Below, one piece after another: positions 1-6,033 of a stretch of DNA of 6,033 nucleotides (position 1 is the first letter of the stretch; every line of letters starts with the position of its first letter). The DNA is from Flavobacteriales bacterium. Lineage in GTDB: Bacteria; Bacteroidota; Bacteroidia; Flavobacteriales_D; Sanyastnellaceae. A program made the translations under genes and the position numbers. The notes under the pieces are model-generated. The model was not told where the DNA came from and searched no databases. It worked only from the letters and a program-made list of their open reading frames with translations. The stretch covers positions 1-6,033 of the forward strand of contig CANGVZ010000146.1 in NCBI GenBank assembly GCA_947457285.1. Direction: 5' to 3'.

Positions 1-600
1 AACTGCGTGTTCAACGGCGGTGCGCTGAATGGTTTGGATAACGATTTTCTTAGCTTCCTGATTGGCTTTTACTTTAGCCTCATCAATAATGTTTTGGATT
101 TGACCTGCGGCCGAGTTGCGAGCTTCTTCTTTGAGTTGCTCCATCAATTGAGCTTTTGCTTGGTCGGCGCTCATTTTTGCGAGCTCTTCCAGAAGTGTCA
201 CGGCTTTCTGGTTTGCTTTTTCTAAATCACTTTGTTTTTTCTGATTGAGCTCTGTTAGCTTATTCAGATTTTCGCGTTGACCTTCGAGGTCTTTTTCTTT
301 TTTCTTGTACTGTTCGATTTGTTGTGAAAGCTCGCGCTCTTTGTTTTTGATGCGGTCTTCACCTTGTTGTACTTTTTTGTTTCTCTCCTGCACTTCTTTT
401 TCGTGCTGGGACTTTAGTTCAAGGAATTTTTCCTTGGCCTGGAGCATTTTTTTCTCCTTAAGTGTTTCACCTTCTTTGGCGGCTTCTGCGAGGATGTTTT
501 CTCTTTTCTTATTGAGAACGCTATTGAGGAGGAACCAAGCGGCTCCAGCTCCAACGATAACACCTAGTAACGCAGCAACGGCCATGTAAATTGAGTCCAT
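1..600 (-). CDS. rny: Ribonuclease Y, N-terminal part (partial, runs off the left edge)
   Basis: Reading the minus strand from ATG at 600 to 598 gives an uninterrupted 200-codon frame that is still open at base 1. Residues about 5-26 are a single hydrophobic, glycine/alanine-rich membrane anchor, followed by basic KKR at 31-33. Residues about 34-185 are a long, charged Lys/Glu/Gln-rich coiled coil. The last visible stretch, IQRTAVEHAV, is typical of the segment just before the KH domain of RNase Y. The KH and HD phosphohydrolase domains, which carry RNA binding and catalysis, lie outside the window; the family is usually about 520 residues. Known family role: membrane-anchored endoribonuclease that starts mRNA decay. 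It is the third gene after the ZapB-like gene and zapA, with an 83-base gap after zapA. No Shine-Dalgarno is visible, as is usual in Bacteroidota. The identification is firm because anchor, coil and the pre-KH motif agree. Confidence 0.93.
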   Translation of the reverse strand, partial: MDSIYMAVAALLGVIVGAGAAWFLLNSVLNKKRENILAEAAKEGETLKEKKMLQAKEKFLELKSQHEKEVQERNKKVQQGEDRIKNKERELSQQIEQYKKKEKDLEGQRENLNKLTELNQKKQSDLEKANQKAVTLLEELAKMSADQAKAQLMEQLKEEARNSAAGQIQNIIDEAKVKANQEAKKIVIQTIQRTAVEHAV

Positions 601-629
601 GTTGCTGATGGTATTTTAAATTAAACATT

Positions 630-649
630 CAACTTCCTTTTGGAAGTCG
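630..649 (-). other. Small hairpin in the zapA-rny gap
   Basis: On the minus-strand transcript, ACTTCC and GGAAGT form a six-pair stem around an AAAA loop. It extends to eight pairs if a G-U wobble and one more C-G pair are counted. It lies 34 bases after the zapA stop and about 30 bases before the rny start. The bases after it are AU-rich but do not make a clean U-run, so it is a poor intrinsic terminator. It could be a weak attenuator, an RNA-processing site or an mRNA-stabilising element between the two genes. The structure is seen directly; any function is inference. Confidence 0.35.
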
Positions 650-683
650 TTGCAGCGGATCGTGGAGATTTTGAGATGGACGA

Positions 684-1001
684 TTAGGATTGAAGGTATT
701 GATCAACGAGCGATTCCAACTGAGAGAGTTCAGTGGACAAGTCTGTTGGTACTTCTACGCGTTCGATAACTTTTTCGATCACCGTTTTCGTTTCTATAAC
801 GGGGGCACTGGCAGTGGCTACTTGTAGCGCTGTCATTGCCAAAAGGTCTTGTTTATCTTTTACAGCGTAGTTTTTCTGGAATGTTTCCAGGCTGGCTTCA
901 ATCTTCTGTTCTGCCTTACGAATAGCGTCCTCTTGTTCACTGCTGATGGTCAGTGGGTATGAGCGACCGGCGATATTGACTTTGATGGAGATCTCGTTCA
1001 T
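684..1001 (-). CDS. zapA: Cell division protein ZapA
   Basis: The 105-residue product has the ZapA layout. An N-terminal globular domain begins MNEISIKVNIAGRSYPL and continues with a helix rich in E, R and K (EQEDAIRKAEQKIEASL). The YAVKDKQDLLAMTALQ segment at about 45-60 is typical of Bacteroidota ZapA proteins. The C-terminal part, about 70-105, is charged and coiled-coil-like (VIEKVIERVEVP, then LSTELSQLESLVDQYL). Known family role: a cytoplasmic protein that bundles and cross-links FtsZ protofilaments to stabilise the Z ring. The length matches the family (about 100 residues). It starts 7 bases after the stop of the upstream coiled-coil gene and is followed by rny, so it is very likely part of one operon. 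The leader before ATG is A-rich with no clear Shine-Dalgarno. Confidence 0.92.
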   Translation of the reverse strand: MNEISIKVNIAGRSYPLTISSEQEDAIRKAEQKIEASLETFQKNYAVKDKQDLLAMTALQVATASAPVIETKTVIEKVIERVEVPTDLSTELSQLESLVDQYLQS

Positions 1002-1008
1002 ATATCTT

Positions 1009-1302
1009 TTATTTATTGAGTAAGGCGAGGCATTCGTCTATTTCTTTCACCAGATCATTGATCCTCTGCTTGGTAGCCACTCGGAAATCTTCCTGAACGG
1101 CTGGTTTGAATGATGTGGTGTTCTCCAACTCTTTGTTTTTCTCAGACAATTCTTCCACGCGTGCAAGTAGCTCTCCATTGATTCTATACAAAGACGCGTT
1201 CTCCTCCTTGAGCCTTGTGACTTGGGCCTCAAGTTGACGCTTCGATTCACCCAACTGTGAAATCTTACTTTCTATTCTCTGGAGTATCTCTTGGTGATTC
1301 AT
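1009..1302 (-). CDS. ZapB-like small coiled-coil protein upstream of zapA
   Basis: This 97-residue protein has no signal peptide or membrane segment, so it should be cytoplasmic. Residues about 4-62 form a near-continuous heptad-type coiled coil (ILQRIESKISQL, LEAQVTRLKEENASL, LLARVEELSEKNKELE). A short linker, TTSFKPAVQEDF, follows. The C-terminal helix INDLVKEIDECLALLNK matches my recollection of a conserved ending in the protein found before zapA in Bacteroidota. Small size, coiled coil and a position 7 bases ahead of zapA suggest a partner of ZapA in Z-ring organisation, comparable to the 81-residue coiled-coil ZapB of Enterobacteria. That link is inferred from layout and context, not from clear homology. 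The start ATG at 1302 is preferred because it gives full coil coverage and lies about 30 bases from a good promoter. Confidence 0.82.
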   Translation of the reverse strand: MNHQEILQRIESKISQLGESKRQLEAQVTRLKEENASLYRINGELLARVEELSEKNKELENTTSFKPAVQEDFRVATKQRINDLVKEIDECLALLNK

Positions 1303-1336
1303 GAAAATTATAGTCCTTAAAACATCGAATCGAGGT

Positions 1337-1370
1337 CAAATGTAAGACTTTCAGCCTATCATTTTACAAC
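1337..1370 (-). promoter_or_regulatory. Bacteroidota-type promoter for the zapB-like/zapA/rny unit
   Basis: Read on the minus strand, bases 1344-1337 are TACATTTG, a perfect match to the Bacteroidota -7 consensus TAnnTTTG. A GTTG, a plausible core of the -33 element, lies at 1370-1367 with 22 bases between the two boxes, near the usual spacing. Transcription would begin near 1331, giving a leader of roughly 30 bases before the ATG at 1302. This is a consensus match by eye; the -33 box is partial. Confidence 0.55.
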
Positions 1371-1411
1371 AGTTTTATTCAAAATTGATGTTGATATTTC
1401 AAAAGCAATGA

Positions 1412-1444
1412 GTTGCGGTGAAAGGGCACGATGGTTGATTTTTG
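1412..1444 (+). promoter_or_regulatory. Possible promoter of the M23 peptidase gene
   Basis: GATTTTTG at 1437-1444 matches the -7 consensus TAnnTTTG at all but its first base. A GTTG at 1412-1415 lies 21 bases upstream, a suitable -33 spacing. The start point would fall near 1450, giving a leader of about 20 bases with no Shine-Dalgarno. The 168-base divergent spacer (1303-1470) would then hold two back-to-back promoters. The match is weaker than that of the opposite promoter, and T-rich sequence here makes chance hits easy. Confidence 0.3.
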
Positions 1445-1470
1445 TTTTTTCCAATAAGACTTGATAGCCG

Positions 1471-3204
1471 ATGATGCGTGTGGGTGTTTTACATTTAGTA
1501 GCGATTTGTTTACATCTGATAGGTATATCCCTGGGTGTTTCTGCTCAACAAGACATTCCTAAGGATTATTTCCGCAATCCGCTTGATGTTCCAATCAACC
1601 TATCCGGAAATTTCGGCGAGCTGCGAACCAATCATTTCCATGCTGGGATTGATATTAAAACAATGCAACAGGAAGGGTTAAAGGTCTACGCGGCGGCAGA
1701 TGGGTTCGTGAGTAGAATCAAAGTTTCACCTGTCGGTTATGGCTATGCTTTATATATTGACCACCCCAATGGATACACCTCGGTATATGGTCACCTCAAG
1801 TCATACAGCGCCAAAATTGATGAATACGTGAAGCGAGAGCAATACCGTCTCAAGTCTTTTAGCGTTGATCTGTTTCCTGACTCAAGTCTTTTGAAAGTAA
1901 CCAAGGGAGAGGTAGTGGCGCTTTCTGGAAATACCGGTGGATCAGGTGGCCCGCATCTCCATTTTGAAATAAGAGAAACGAAAAGTGAAAAAATCATCAA
2001 TCCGCTGCTCTTTGGATTTGATGTAAAAGATAATATCAAACCTTCTGTTTCGGGTATTTGGTTGGTTCCAATGACGGATTCCACTTGGATTAATAATGGC
2101 AGAGTGCCGGTGAGATATGAAACTGCTGGATCTGCTGGTGCTGTGAAGCTAAAGTCTACCACTGTTCCAAAAGTGTACGGTGAAGTTGGTTTTGCCATTC
2201 ATACCAGTGATGCACTTGACGGCAACGCCAATCGCTGCGGTATTTATAGAATAGAACTGTGGGTGGATGGCATTCAGGTTTATGGCCAACGAATGGATAA
2301 ACTTGATTTCACTACCAATCGCGCAATGAACGCGCACACGATTTACGAACGATTCAAAAAGGAGCGCAGTCAAATTCATGGATCATATCGATTGCCAGGA
2401 AATCCTCTTGATATCTACGATAACCTCGTCGATGACGGCATTGTGCGCTTCAAAGATGGTAAACGTCACAAGGTAGATTATGTAGTGGTCGACTTGATGG
2501 GCAATCGTTCTTCGGTTTCTTTTGAGGTAGATGCACTCACTAAAGCTTCGGGCCCTGCTCCCAAAGCAGGATCTTACCTTGCAGTTTGGGATTGGGAGAA
2601 GGACAACGAATACAAAAATGATAAAGTCCGCATTCAAATGCCAGCCCTCAATTTATATGAGGATTTGAATCTTACCATCACTGAAGGAAAAGAGATCGCA
2701 GGAGCAGTTACTTCTACCTATAAAATAGCTTCACCTTATGAGCCGGTTCATGGCAAGTATACGCTGTCACTTAATGCATCAAAAGTTTCATCACAACTAG
2801 CTTCGAAAGCAGTGGTAGCTCGTTGGGACCCTGACAAGCAAAAAATTATTTCTGAAGGTGGTGTCTATGAAAATGGCTGGGTTACCGCAAATCCAATGTA
2901 TTTGGGATATTTTGCATTGATGATCGATACAGTCAAACCAGGCATTCAGCCAGTTGATTTTGCGGCATCTATGAAAGGCAAGGCGACATTTACATTTAAA
3001 ATTTATGATGGGCTTTCGGGAGTTGACCAAATCATTCCCAAAATTGACGGTGAATGGGCACTTATGGAATACGATGCAAAAACGAACCGTCTCGTTTACT
3101 ACTTTGACAAACGTTTTATTCAGCCGGGAAAGCATAGCTTTGAATTGACTGTGATTGACGCAGTCGGAAATCAAAGGGTCTATAAGTCCGATTTTGTTTA
3201 TTAA
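1471..3204 (+). CDS. Secreted M23 family zinc metallopeptidase with C-terminal beta-rich domains
   Basis: The 577-residue product starts with a signal peptide (hydrophobic residues about 4-22, likely cut after VSA at 23-25). The LytM-type peptidase domain covers about 40-185. All its key residues are visible: H57 and D61 in HAGID (HxxxD zinc ligands), H108 in YGHLK, and H162 and H164 in PHLHFE (HxH). Catalysis should therefore be intact. Known family role: cutting peptide bonds in peptidoglycan cross-links. Residues about 190-577 are unusual for simple LytM proteins and look beta-rich. They contain Ig-like repeats, with segments such as VVVDLMGNRSSVSFEV near 338-353 and a last repeat from about 497 (DTVKPGI) to the end (FELTVIDAVGN). 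No T9SS sorting domain is evident. The protein should act in the periplasm or at the surface. ATG at 1471 or 1474 is equally possible (MM). The exact substrate, or a purely scaffolding role, is unknown. Confidence 0.9.
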   Translation: MMRVGVLHLVAICLHLIGISLGVSAQQDIPKDYFRNPLDVPINLSGNFGELRTNHFHAGIDIKTMQQEGLKVYAAADGFVSRIKVSPVGYGYALYIDHPNGYTSVYGHLKSYSAKIDEYVKREQYRLKSFSVDLFPDSSLLKVTKGEVVALSGNTGGSGGPHLHFEIRETKSEKIINPLLFGFDVKDNIKPSVSGIWLVPMTDSTWINNGRVPVRYETAGSAGAVKLKSTTVPKVYGEVGFAIHTSDALDGNANRCGIYRIELWVDGIQVYGQRMDKLDFTTNRAMNAHTIYERFKKERSQIHGSYRLPGNPLDIYDNLVDDGIVRFKDGKRHKVDYVVVDLMGNRSSVSFEVDALTKASGPAPKAGSYLAVWDWEKDNEYKNDKVRIQMPALNLYEDLNLTITEGKEIAGAVTSTYKIASPYEPVHGKYTLSLNASKVSSQLASKAVVARWDPDKQKIISEGGVYENGWVTANPMYLGYFALMIDTVKPGIQPVDFAASMKGKATFTFKIYDGLSGVDQIIPKIDGEWALMEYDAKTNRLVYYFDKRFIQPGKHSFELTVIDAVGNQRVYKSDFVY

Positions 3205-4208
3205 AGGAAGAATTCCTTTTTCATATTGAGCCACTCCAACGCACTGTTGCAGAACAAGTCCTCAACGACTTCTTCCGAAAGCCCCATCTCTTCAATGAAC
3301 TTACCTATTTCCAAATCACCAAGAGGGAATGGGTAATCAGTGCCAAGACTTACCTTTTTAGAACCTTGATGTTTGAGAATATAATGTAGGAGTTCGGGGT
3401 CGTGCGTGGCGCTATCTACCCAAAACTTTCCGATGTAAGCTCGTGGTGTGATATCATTGTCTATTGCAACCAAGTCAGGACGACAATTGAAACCATGTTC
3501 AATTCTTCCGATAGTGGGTATGAAACTTCCACCGGCGTGTGCAAAATTGAAGCGCACTTTAGGGAATTTTTCAAAAATCCCCCCAAAGATCAATGAGCAA
3601 ATGGCGCGCGTAGTTTCAGCGGGCATTCCAACGAGCCAAGGGAGCCAATACTTTTTCATTTGATCTTCTCCCATCATCTCCCACGGATGCACAAGTACGC
3701 ACATATCCAATGCTTCCAGTGCTTTCCATAGAGGGTAGAGGAATGGCTCATTCAAATTTTTACCATTGATATTGCTGCCAATTTGAATCCCAACTATCCC
3801 TTCTTTTTTTATGCGCTCCAGCTCTTGAACAGCGAGCTCAATATCTTGCATTGGCAAAGTGCCCAAGCCGACATAGTTCTTTGGATACTTCTTTACTAAA
3901 GCAATGACATCATCATTGAGATATCGAGAAACTTCTAGGCCATCACTAGGTTTTGCCCAATAGGCAAAGAGAACAGGAATGGTGCATACGACTTGCACTT
4001 GGGTGTGGTACTTAGAATACTCTTCTATGCGTTCTTCGGCATCCCAACAATTAGATTCAATTTCTCTAAAGAATTTTTCTCCCTGCATCATCCTCGCGAA
4101 CCCAGGCTTGTGATGATCAAGGTGAATGAAATTGCCATAGCCAAACTTCTTCGTCCAATCGGGAAGGTGTTTGGGTATGATGTGAGTATGCATGTCAATC
4201 TTGAGCAC
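3201..4208 (-). CDS. 2-amino-3-carboxymuconate-6-semialdehyde decarboxylase (ACMSD), amidohydrolase family
   Basis: The 335-residue protein aligns by eye along its whole length with animal ACMSD (about 336 residues). Shared blocks include FGYG, NCWD, PVLFAYWAKP, VGLGTLPMQ, KYWLPWLVGMPAETT, GGIFEKFPK and LGTDYPFPLG. Visible metal and active-site residues are H7 and H9 (HTH), H174 (HPW), H224 (FAHAGG) and D291 (GTDYPFP). R48 and R243 sit where the substrate-carboxylate arginines lie. Known reaction: zinc-dependent, non-oxidative decarboxylation of ACMS to 2-aminomuconate semialdehyde, which sends tryptophan/3-hydroxyanthranilate carbon to catabolism rather than quinolinate and NAD. The start is GTG at 4208, chosen because it yields MLKIDMHTH, matching family N-termini; an internal ATG at M6 would remove the conserved KID strand. 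No Shine-Dalgarno is visible. It lies 26 bases after the solute-binding lipoprotein gene. None of the other kynurenine-pathway genes are in the window. Confidence 0.93.
   Translation of the reverse strand: MLKIDMHTHIIPKHLPDWTKKFGYGNFIHLDHHKPGFARMMQGEKFFREIESNCWDAEERIEEYSKYHTQVQVVCTIPVLFAYWAKPSDGLEVSRYLNDDVIALVKKYPKNYVGLGTLPMQDIELAVQELERIKKEGIVGIQIGSNINGKNLNEPFLYPLWKALEALDMCVLVHPWEMMGEDQMKKYWLPWLVGMPAETTRAICSLIFGGIFEKFPKVRFNFAHAGGSFIPTIGRIEHGFNCRPDLVAIDNDITPRAYIGKFWVDSATHDPELLHYILKHQGSKKVSLGTDYPFPLGDLEIGKFIEEMGLSEEVVEDLFCNSALEWLNMKKEFFL
3203..3221 (+). terminator. Weak hairpin with U-run after the M23 stop
   Basis: AAAGGAA at 3203-3209 pairs with TTCCTTT at 3213-3219 around a GAA loop, and the run TTTTT ends at 3221. 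The stem has seven pairs but only two G-C pairs, so it would be weak. It starts on the M23 stop codon and lies inside the 3' coding end of the convergent ACMSD gene. It is the only terminator-like structure I find for the plus-strand gene; chance is a fair alternative. Confidence 0.25.
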
Positions 4209-4234
4209 AGGCTGTCGGTTTGGTGAGTGCGAAA

Positions 4235-5869
4235 CTAATAGACTTTCTTGACTTTTTTCAAGTCAATCATATTAATTGAGTTGATTTCCCAATTTTTTAT
4301 TCGCGGAGAAACGAAATGGGATACCTGATCATAATAAAGAGGTATCACAGACGCGCCCTCAGAAATAAGCTTATTCATTTGGGAATAATATTCTTGCTTG
4401 ATGCTATCATTTTGAATTTCTAATATTTTGGAATAGAGGTTTTCAAATTCGGGATTAGAATAATGCATGTAGTTGGGGCCAATGGGGCAGAAGTTTTCTT
4501 TTAGAAATAGGTTAAAGAAATTTTCTGCGTCTGGATAATCGGCAAGCCAGGACTTTCGAAAAGCTGCCAATTTTCCTTTTGCTGACGCTTCTCTAAATGT
4601 TGAGCCTTGCATCACTTCTACATTTACTTTCAGTCCTATTTTGCCTAGATTGAACTGAATGTACTCGATCAAATCGGTATAATCTCCCGTTGTGGTAATG
4701 GTTATTTCAGGTAATCCGTTGCCATTCTTATACCCAAGGCTATCCAAGATAGCCTGAGCGCGCGCTGGGTTGTATTCATTAAAGATTGGTGCAGAATTCT
4801 TAAGTAGGGTGGGGGGGACAAAACCTTGCGAAGCGGCCATCACGGTATTATTTCTAAGAAACTTTACCATTTCTTTTTTGTTGATGGCCATTTCAATTGC
4901 TCTTCTCAAATCTCTTTTTAGCAATGGTGAATTTTTCGAAACCTCAGCCTCTGGATCAATCATGAATCCTATGTAATCTGTTTTTATAAATGGTGTTTTA
5001 TAAAAAACTATTTTGGATTGGAAGGCTGGTGTAAGTTCTCCTTCGGAGGTTAGAAGTTCGTCTTTATAAGAAGGATGTATTCCCGAGATGAAGTCGTAGG
5101 TGCCAGCGAGTAGCCCTTGATATTCTACAGCGGGGTCTTTTATAAAATCAATCTTGATTGCGTCGAGATATGGAAGTTGTTTTCCAGAATTATCCTTTTG
5201 CCAAAAGTTGGGGTTTCGGTGAAATACTAAAGCGTTATTTTCATACCAGAATGCAAACTTGAAAGGGCCCGTTCCTACCGGATTAGAGCGGAAGTCTGCT
5301 CCAAACTTTTCAATGGCTTCATGCGGCACTACGTTGCAGTACTGCATAGATAAGATGGATAAGAATGGTGGGAAAGGCTTTTCAAGTTCTATGATAAATG
5401 TTGAATCGTTGGGTGCGGAAAATGGCGAGCTCGTAGTTTTTTTAGTTTTCGAAAAAATCCACGCACCTGGCGAAGCAATCTTAGGATCGAGGATTCTGTT
5501 GAAACTATATACGAAGTCATGTGCTGTGACCTTTCTGCCCTTTCCGGCTGGGAAAATGTCGGAGTCATGAAAGTAGACGTCGTCGCGAATATGAAAGGTA
5601 TAAGTGGTGAGGTCGTCTGAAATATTCCAGGAGTGAGCGATGCATGGTATGATTTGAAGGTCATTGGTTATTTCGACCAGACCATCATAGAGTTGATTTG
5701 TCGCCCACATGATTTCGAGATCGCGCGCGAAAGCCGGATCAAGGGAAGTGATTCCATTATTTTCATTATAAAAAAAGACATTTTTATTTTCGGAACTTTC
5801 GTTTCTGCAGCCGCTTGAAAAGACAGCCAAAGAGATTGTTATTATTATGAAAATGTAAATTCTCCTCAT
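4235..5869 (-). CDS. Family 5 (Opp/Dpp-type) ABC transporter substrate-binding lipoprotein
   Basis: The 544-residue product begins with a lipoprotein signal peptide: MRR, a hydrophobic stretch at 4-17, and Cys21 in FSSGC as the likely lipidation site (the box lacks the usual Leu at -3). The mature part has the SBP_bac_5 layout: LDPAFARD at 43-50, NQLYDGLVE at 58-66, HSWNISDDLTTYTFHIRDDVYFHD at about 79-102, NPVGTGPF at 196-203, LRRAIEMAINKKEMV at 321-335, WLADYPDAENFF at 441-452 and VIPLYY at 508-513. Known family role: binding oligopeptides, dipeptides or other small solutes and handing them to DppBC/OppBC permeases. The ligand cannot be read from sequence. No permease or ATPase gene lies next to it, so any transporter is encoded elsewhere. 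It is followed after 26 bases by ACMSD and probably shares its transcript. The frame is intact, with the length usual for the family. Confidence 0.92.
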   Translation of the reverse strand: MRRIYIFIIITISLAVFSSGCRNESSENKNVFFYNENNGITSLDPAFARDLEIMWATNQLYDGLVEITNDLQIIPCIAHSWNISDDLTTYTFHIRDDVYFHDSDIFPAGKGRKVTAHDFVYSFNRILDPKIASPGAWIFSKTKKTTSSPFSAPNDSTFIIELEKPFPPFLSILSMQYCNVVPHEAIEKFGADFRSNPVGTGPFKFAFWYENNALVFHRNPNFWQKDNSGKQLPYLDAIKIDFIKDPAVEYQGLLAGTYDFISGIHPSYKDELLTSEGELTPAFQSKIVFYKTPFIKTDYIGFMIDPEAEVSKNSPLLKRDLRRAIEMAINKKEMVKFLRNNTVMAASQGFVPPTLLKNSAPIFNEYNPARAQAILDSLGYKNGNGLPEITITTTGDYTDLIEYIQFNLGKIGLKVNVEVMQGSTFREASAKGKLAAFRKSWLADYPDAENFFNLFLKENFCPIGPNYMHYSNPEFENLYSKILEIQNDSIKQEYYSQMNKLISEGASVIPLYYDQVSHFVSPRIKNWEINSINMIDLKKVKKVY

Positions 5870-5874
5870 TGGGT

Positions 5875-5882
5875 CAAAGGTA
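5875..5882 (-). promoter_or_regulatory. Possible -7 element directly at the solute-binding protein start
   Basis: On the minus strand, bases 5882-5875 read TACCTTTG, a full match to TAnnTTTG. It ends only 5 bases before the ATG at 5869, so transcription would begin at or next to the start codon and the mRNA would be leaderless or nearly so. A -33 TTG at the proper distance (around 5902-5906) is not visible, which weakens the call. Confidence 0.35.
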
Positions 5883-5933
5883 ATAGAAACATAAATTGCG
5901 GGATTTGATGCATCTTGCGAAAAAATTCAGATC

Positions 5934-6033
5934 GTGAAAAGACAGATAAAATTGGCGTTTGTGGCCTTGGCTGCCATAATGATGTGGAGCGCATCCTGCA
6001 AGGATACCACCAAAAGTTCGGCAAATGCGGGCG
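5934..6033 (+). CDS. Putative lipoprotein, N-terminal fragment (runs off the right edge)
   Basis: From GTG at 5934 the plus strand stays open to the window end (33 codons plus one base). The translation starts MKRQIKLAFVALAAIMMWSASC: a basic n-region, a hydrophobic core at about 7-18 and a lipidation cysteine at residue 22 in SASC. It is followed by the charged, Ser/Thr-rich KDTTKSS, usual for the flexible tether of Bacteroidota lipoproteins. There is no in-frame ATG between the upstream stop (TAA at 5892-5894) and this point, so GTG is the likely start. The gene diverges from the solute-binding protein gene across 64 bases. The functional domain lies outside the window, so no function can be assigned. 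A chance ORF is possible but unlikely, given the well-formed signal peptide. Confidence 0.72.
   Translation, partial: MKRQIKLAFVALAAIMMWSASCKDTTKSSANAG

Noticed and set aside
22..580. The highly repetitive look of the rny coiled-coil region as a DNA repeat or mobile element.
   Set aside because: The pattern comes from Lys, Glu and Gln codons of a coiled coil; no exact repeat unit or inverted ends are present.
305..589. A 94-codon plus-strand ORF rich in Ser, Phe, Leu and Cys that looks membrane-like.
   Set aside because: It is the reverse reading of the Lys/Glu-rich RNase Y coiled coil, which always gives Phe/Leu/Ser-rich shadows.
601..683. A 6S RNA or other small RNA gene next to zapA, as in Enterobacteria.
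   Set aside because: The gap is only 83 bases, far shorter than a 6S RNA, and shows only one small hairpin.
2797..3234. A 145-codon minus-strand ORF opposite the end of the M23 gene.
   Set aside because: It overlaps two well-supported genes, has unusual composition for the region and resembles no family; it is an antisense shadow.
5259..5570. A 103-codon plus-strand ORF inside the binding-protein gene.
   Set aside because: It is fully antisense to a clear family 5 binding protein and has no recognisable motif or start signal.
5896..5907. A plus-strand promoter for the right-edge lipoprotein using TTG and TTTG in this stretch.
   Set aside because: The TTTG lacks the TA of the -7 box and there is no -33 element at a suitable distance.

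Overview
The window looks like ordinary chromosomal DNA from a member of the Bacteroidota, most likely a Cytophagales-type bacterium. This rests on the gene order (coiled-coil protein, ZapA, ribonuclease Y, next to a secreted M23 peptidase with extra C-terminal domains), on TAnnTTTG-type promoter -7 elements, on the near absence of Shine-Dalgarno sequences, and on the ZapA and ACMSD sequence types. Genus-level placement is not possible from the sequence alone. Coding density is high and no gap exceeds 170 bases. I see no tRNA, rRNA, CRISPR array, insertion sequence or attachment site.

Left part (1-1470), minus strand: a compact three-gene unit runs leftwards, with a small ZapB-like coiled-coil protein, then zapA, then the first 200 codons of rny (ribonuclease Y), which leaves the window at base 1. 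A good Bacteroidota promoter (-7 element TACATTTG) lies just upstream of the first gene. Divergent to it, across a 168-base spacer, is a secreted M23 (LytM-type) zinc peptidase of 577 residues with all metal and catalytic histidines present. Cell-division and cell-wall functions therefore sit back to back.

Right part (3201-6033): the M23 gene ends convergently against a minus-strand gene for a eukaryote-like 2-amino-3-carboxymuconate-6-semialdehyde decarboxylase (ACMSD, kynurenine/tryptophan catabolism). The two genes share the palindrome TTAA as their stop codons. Only 26 bases upstream of ACMSD is a family 5 (Opp/Dpp type) extracellular solute-binding lipoprotein, probably co-transcribed with it. 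Its promoter-like element sits so close to the start codon that the mRNA may be leaderless. A divergent, GTG-started lipoprotein begins at 5934 and runs off the right edge.

I do not see convincing evidence for an undescribed system. The most interesting points are the pairing of an orphan solute-binding lipoprotein with ACMSD, the possible leaderless start of that transcript, the shared-stop convergent overlap, and the division/wall/RNA-decay neighbourhood.
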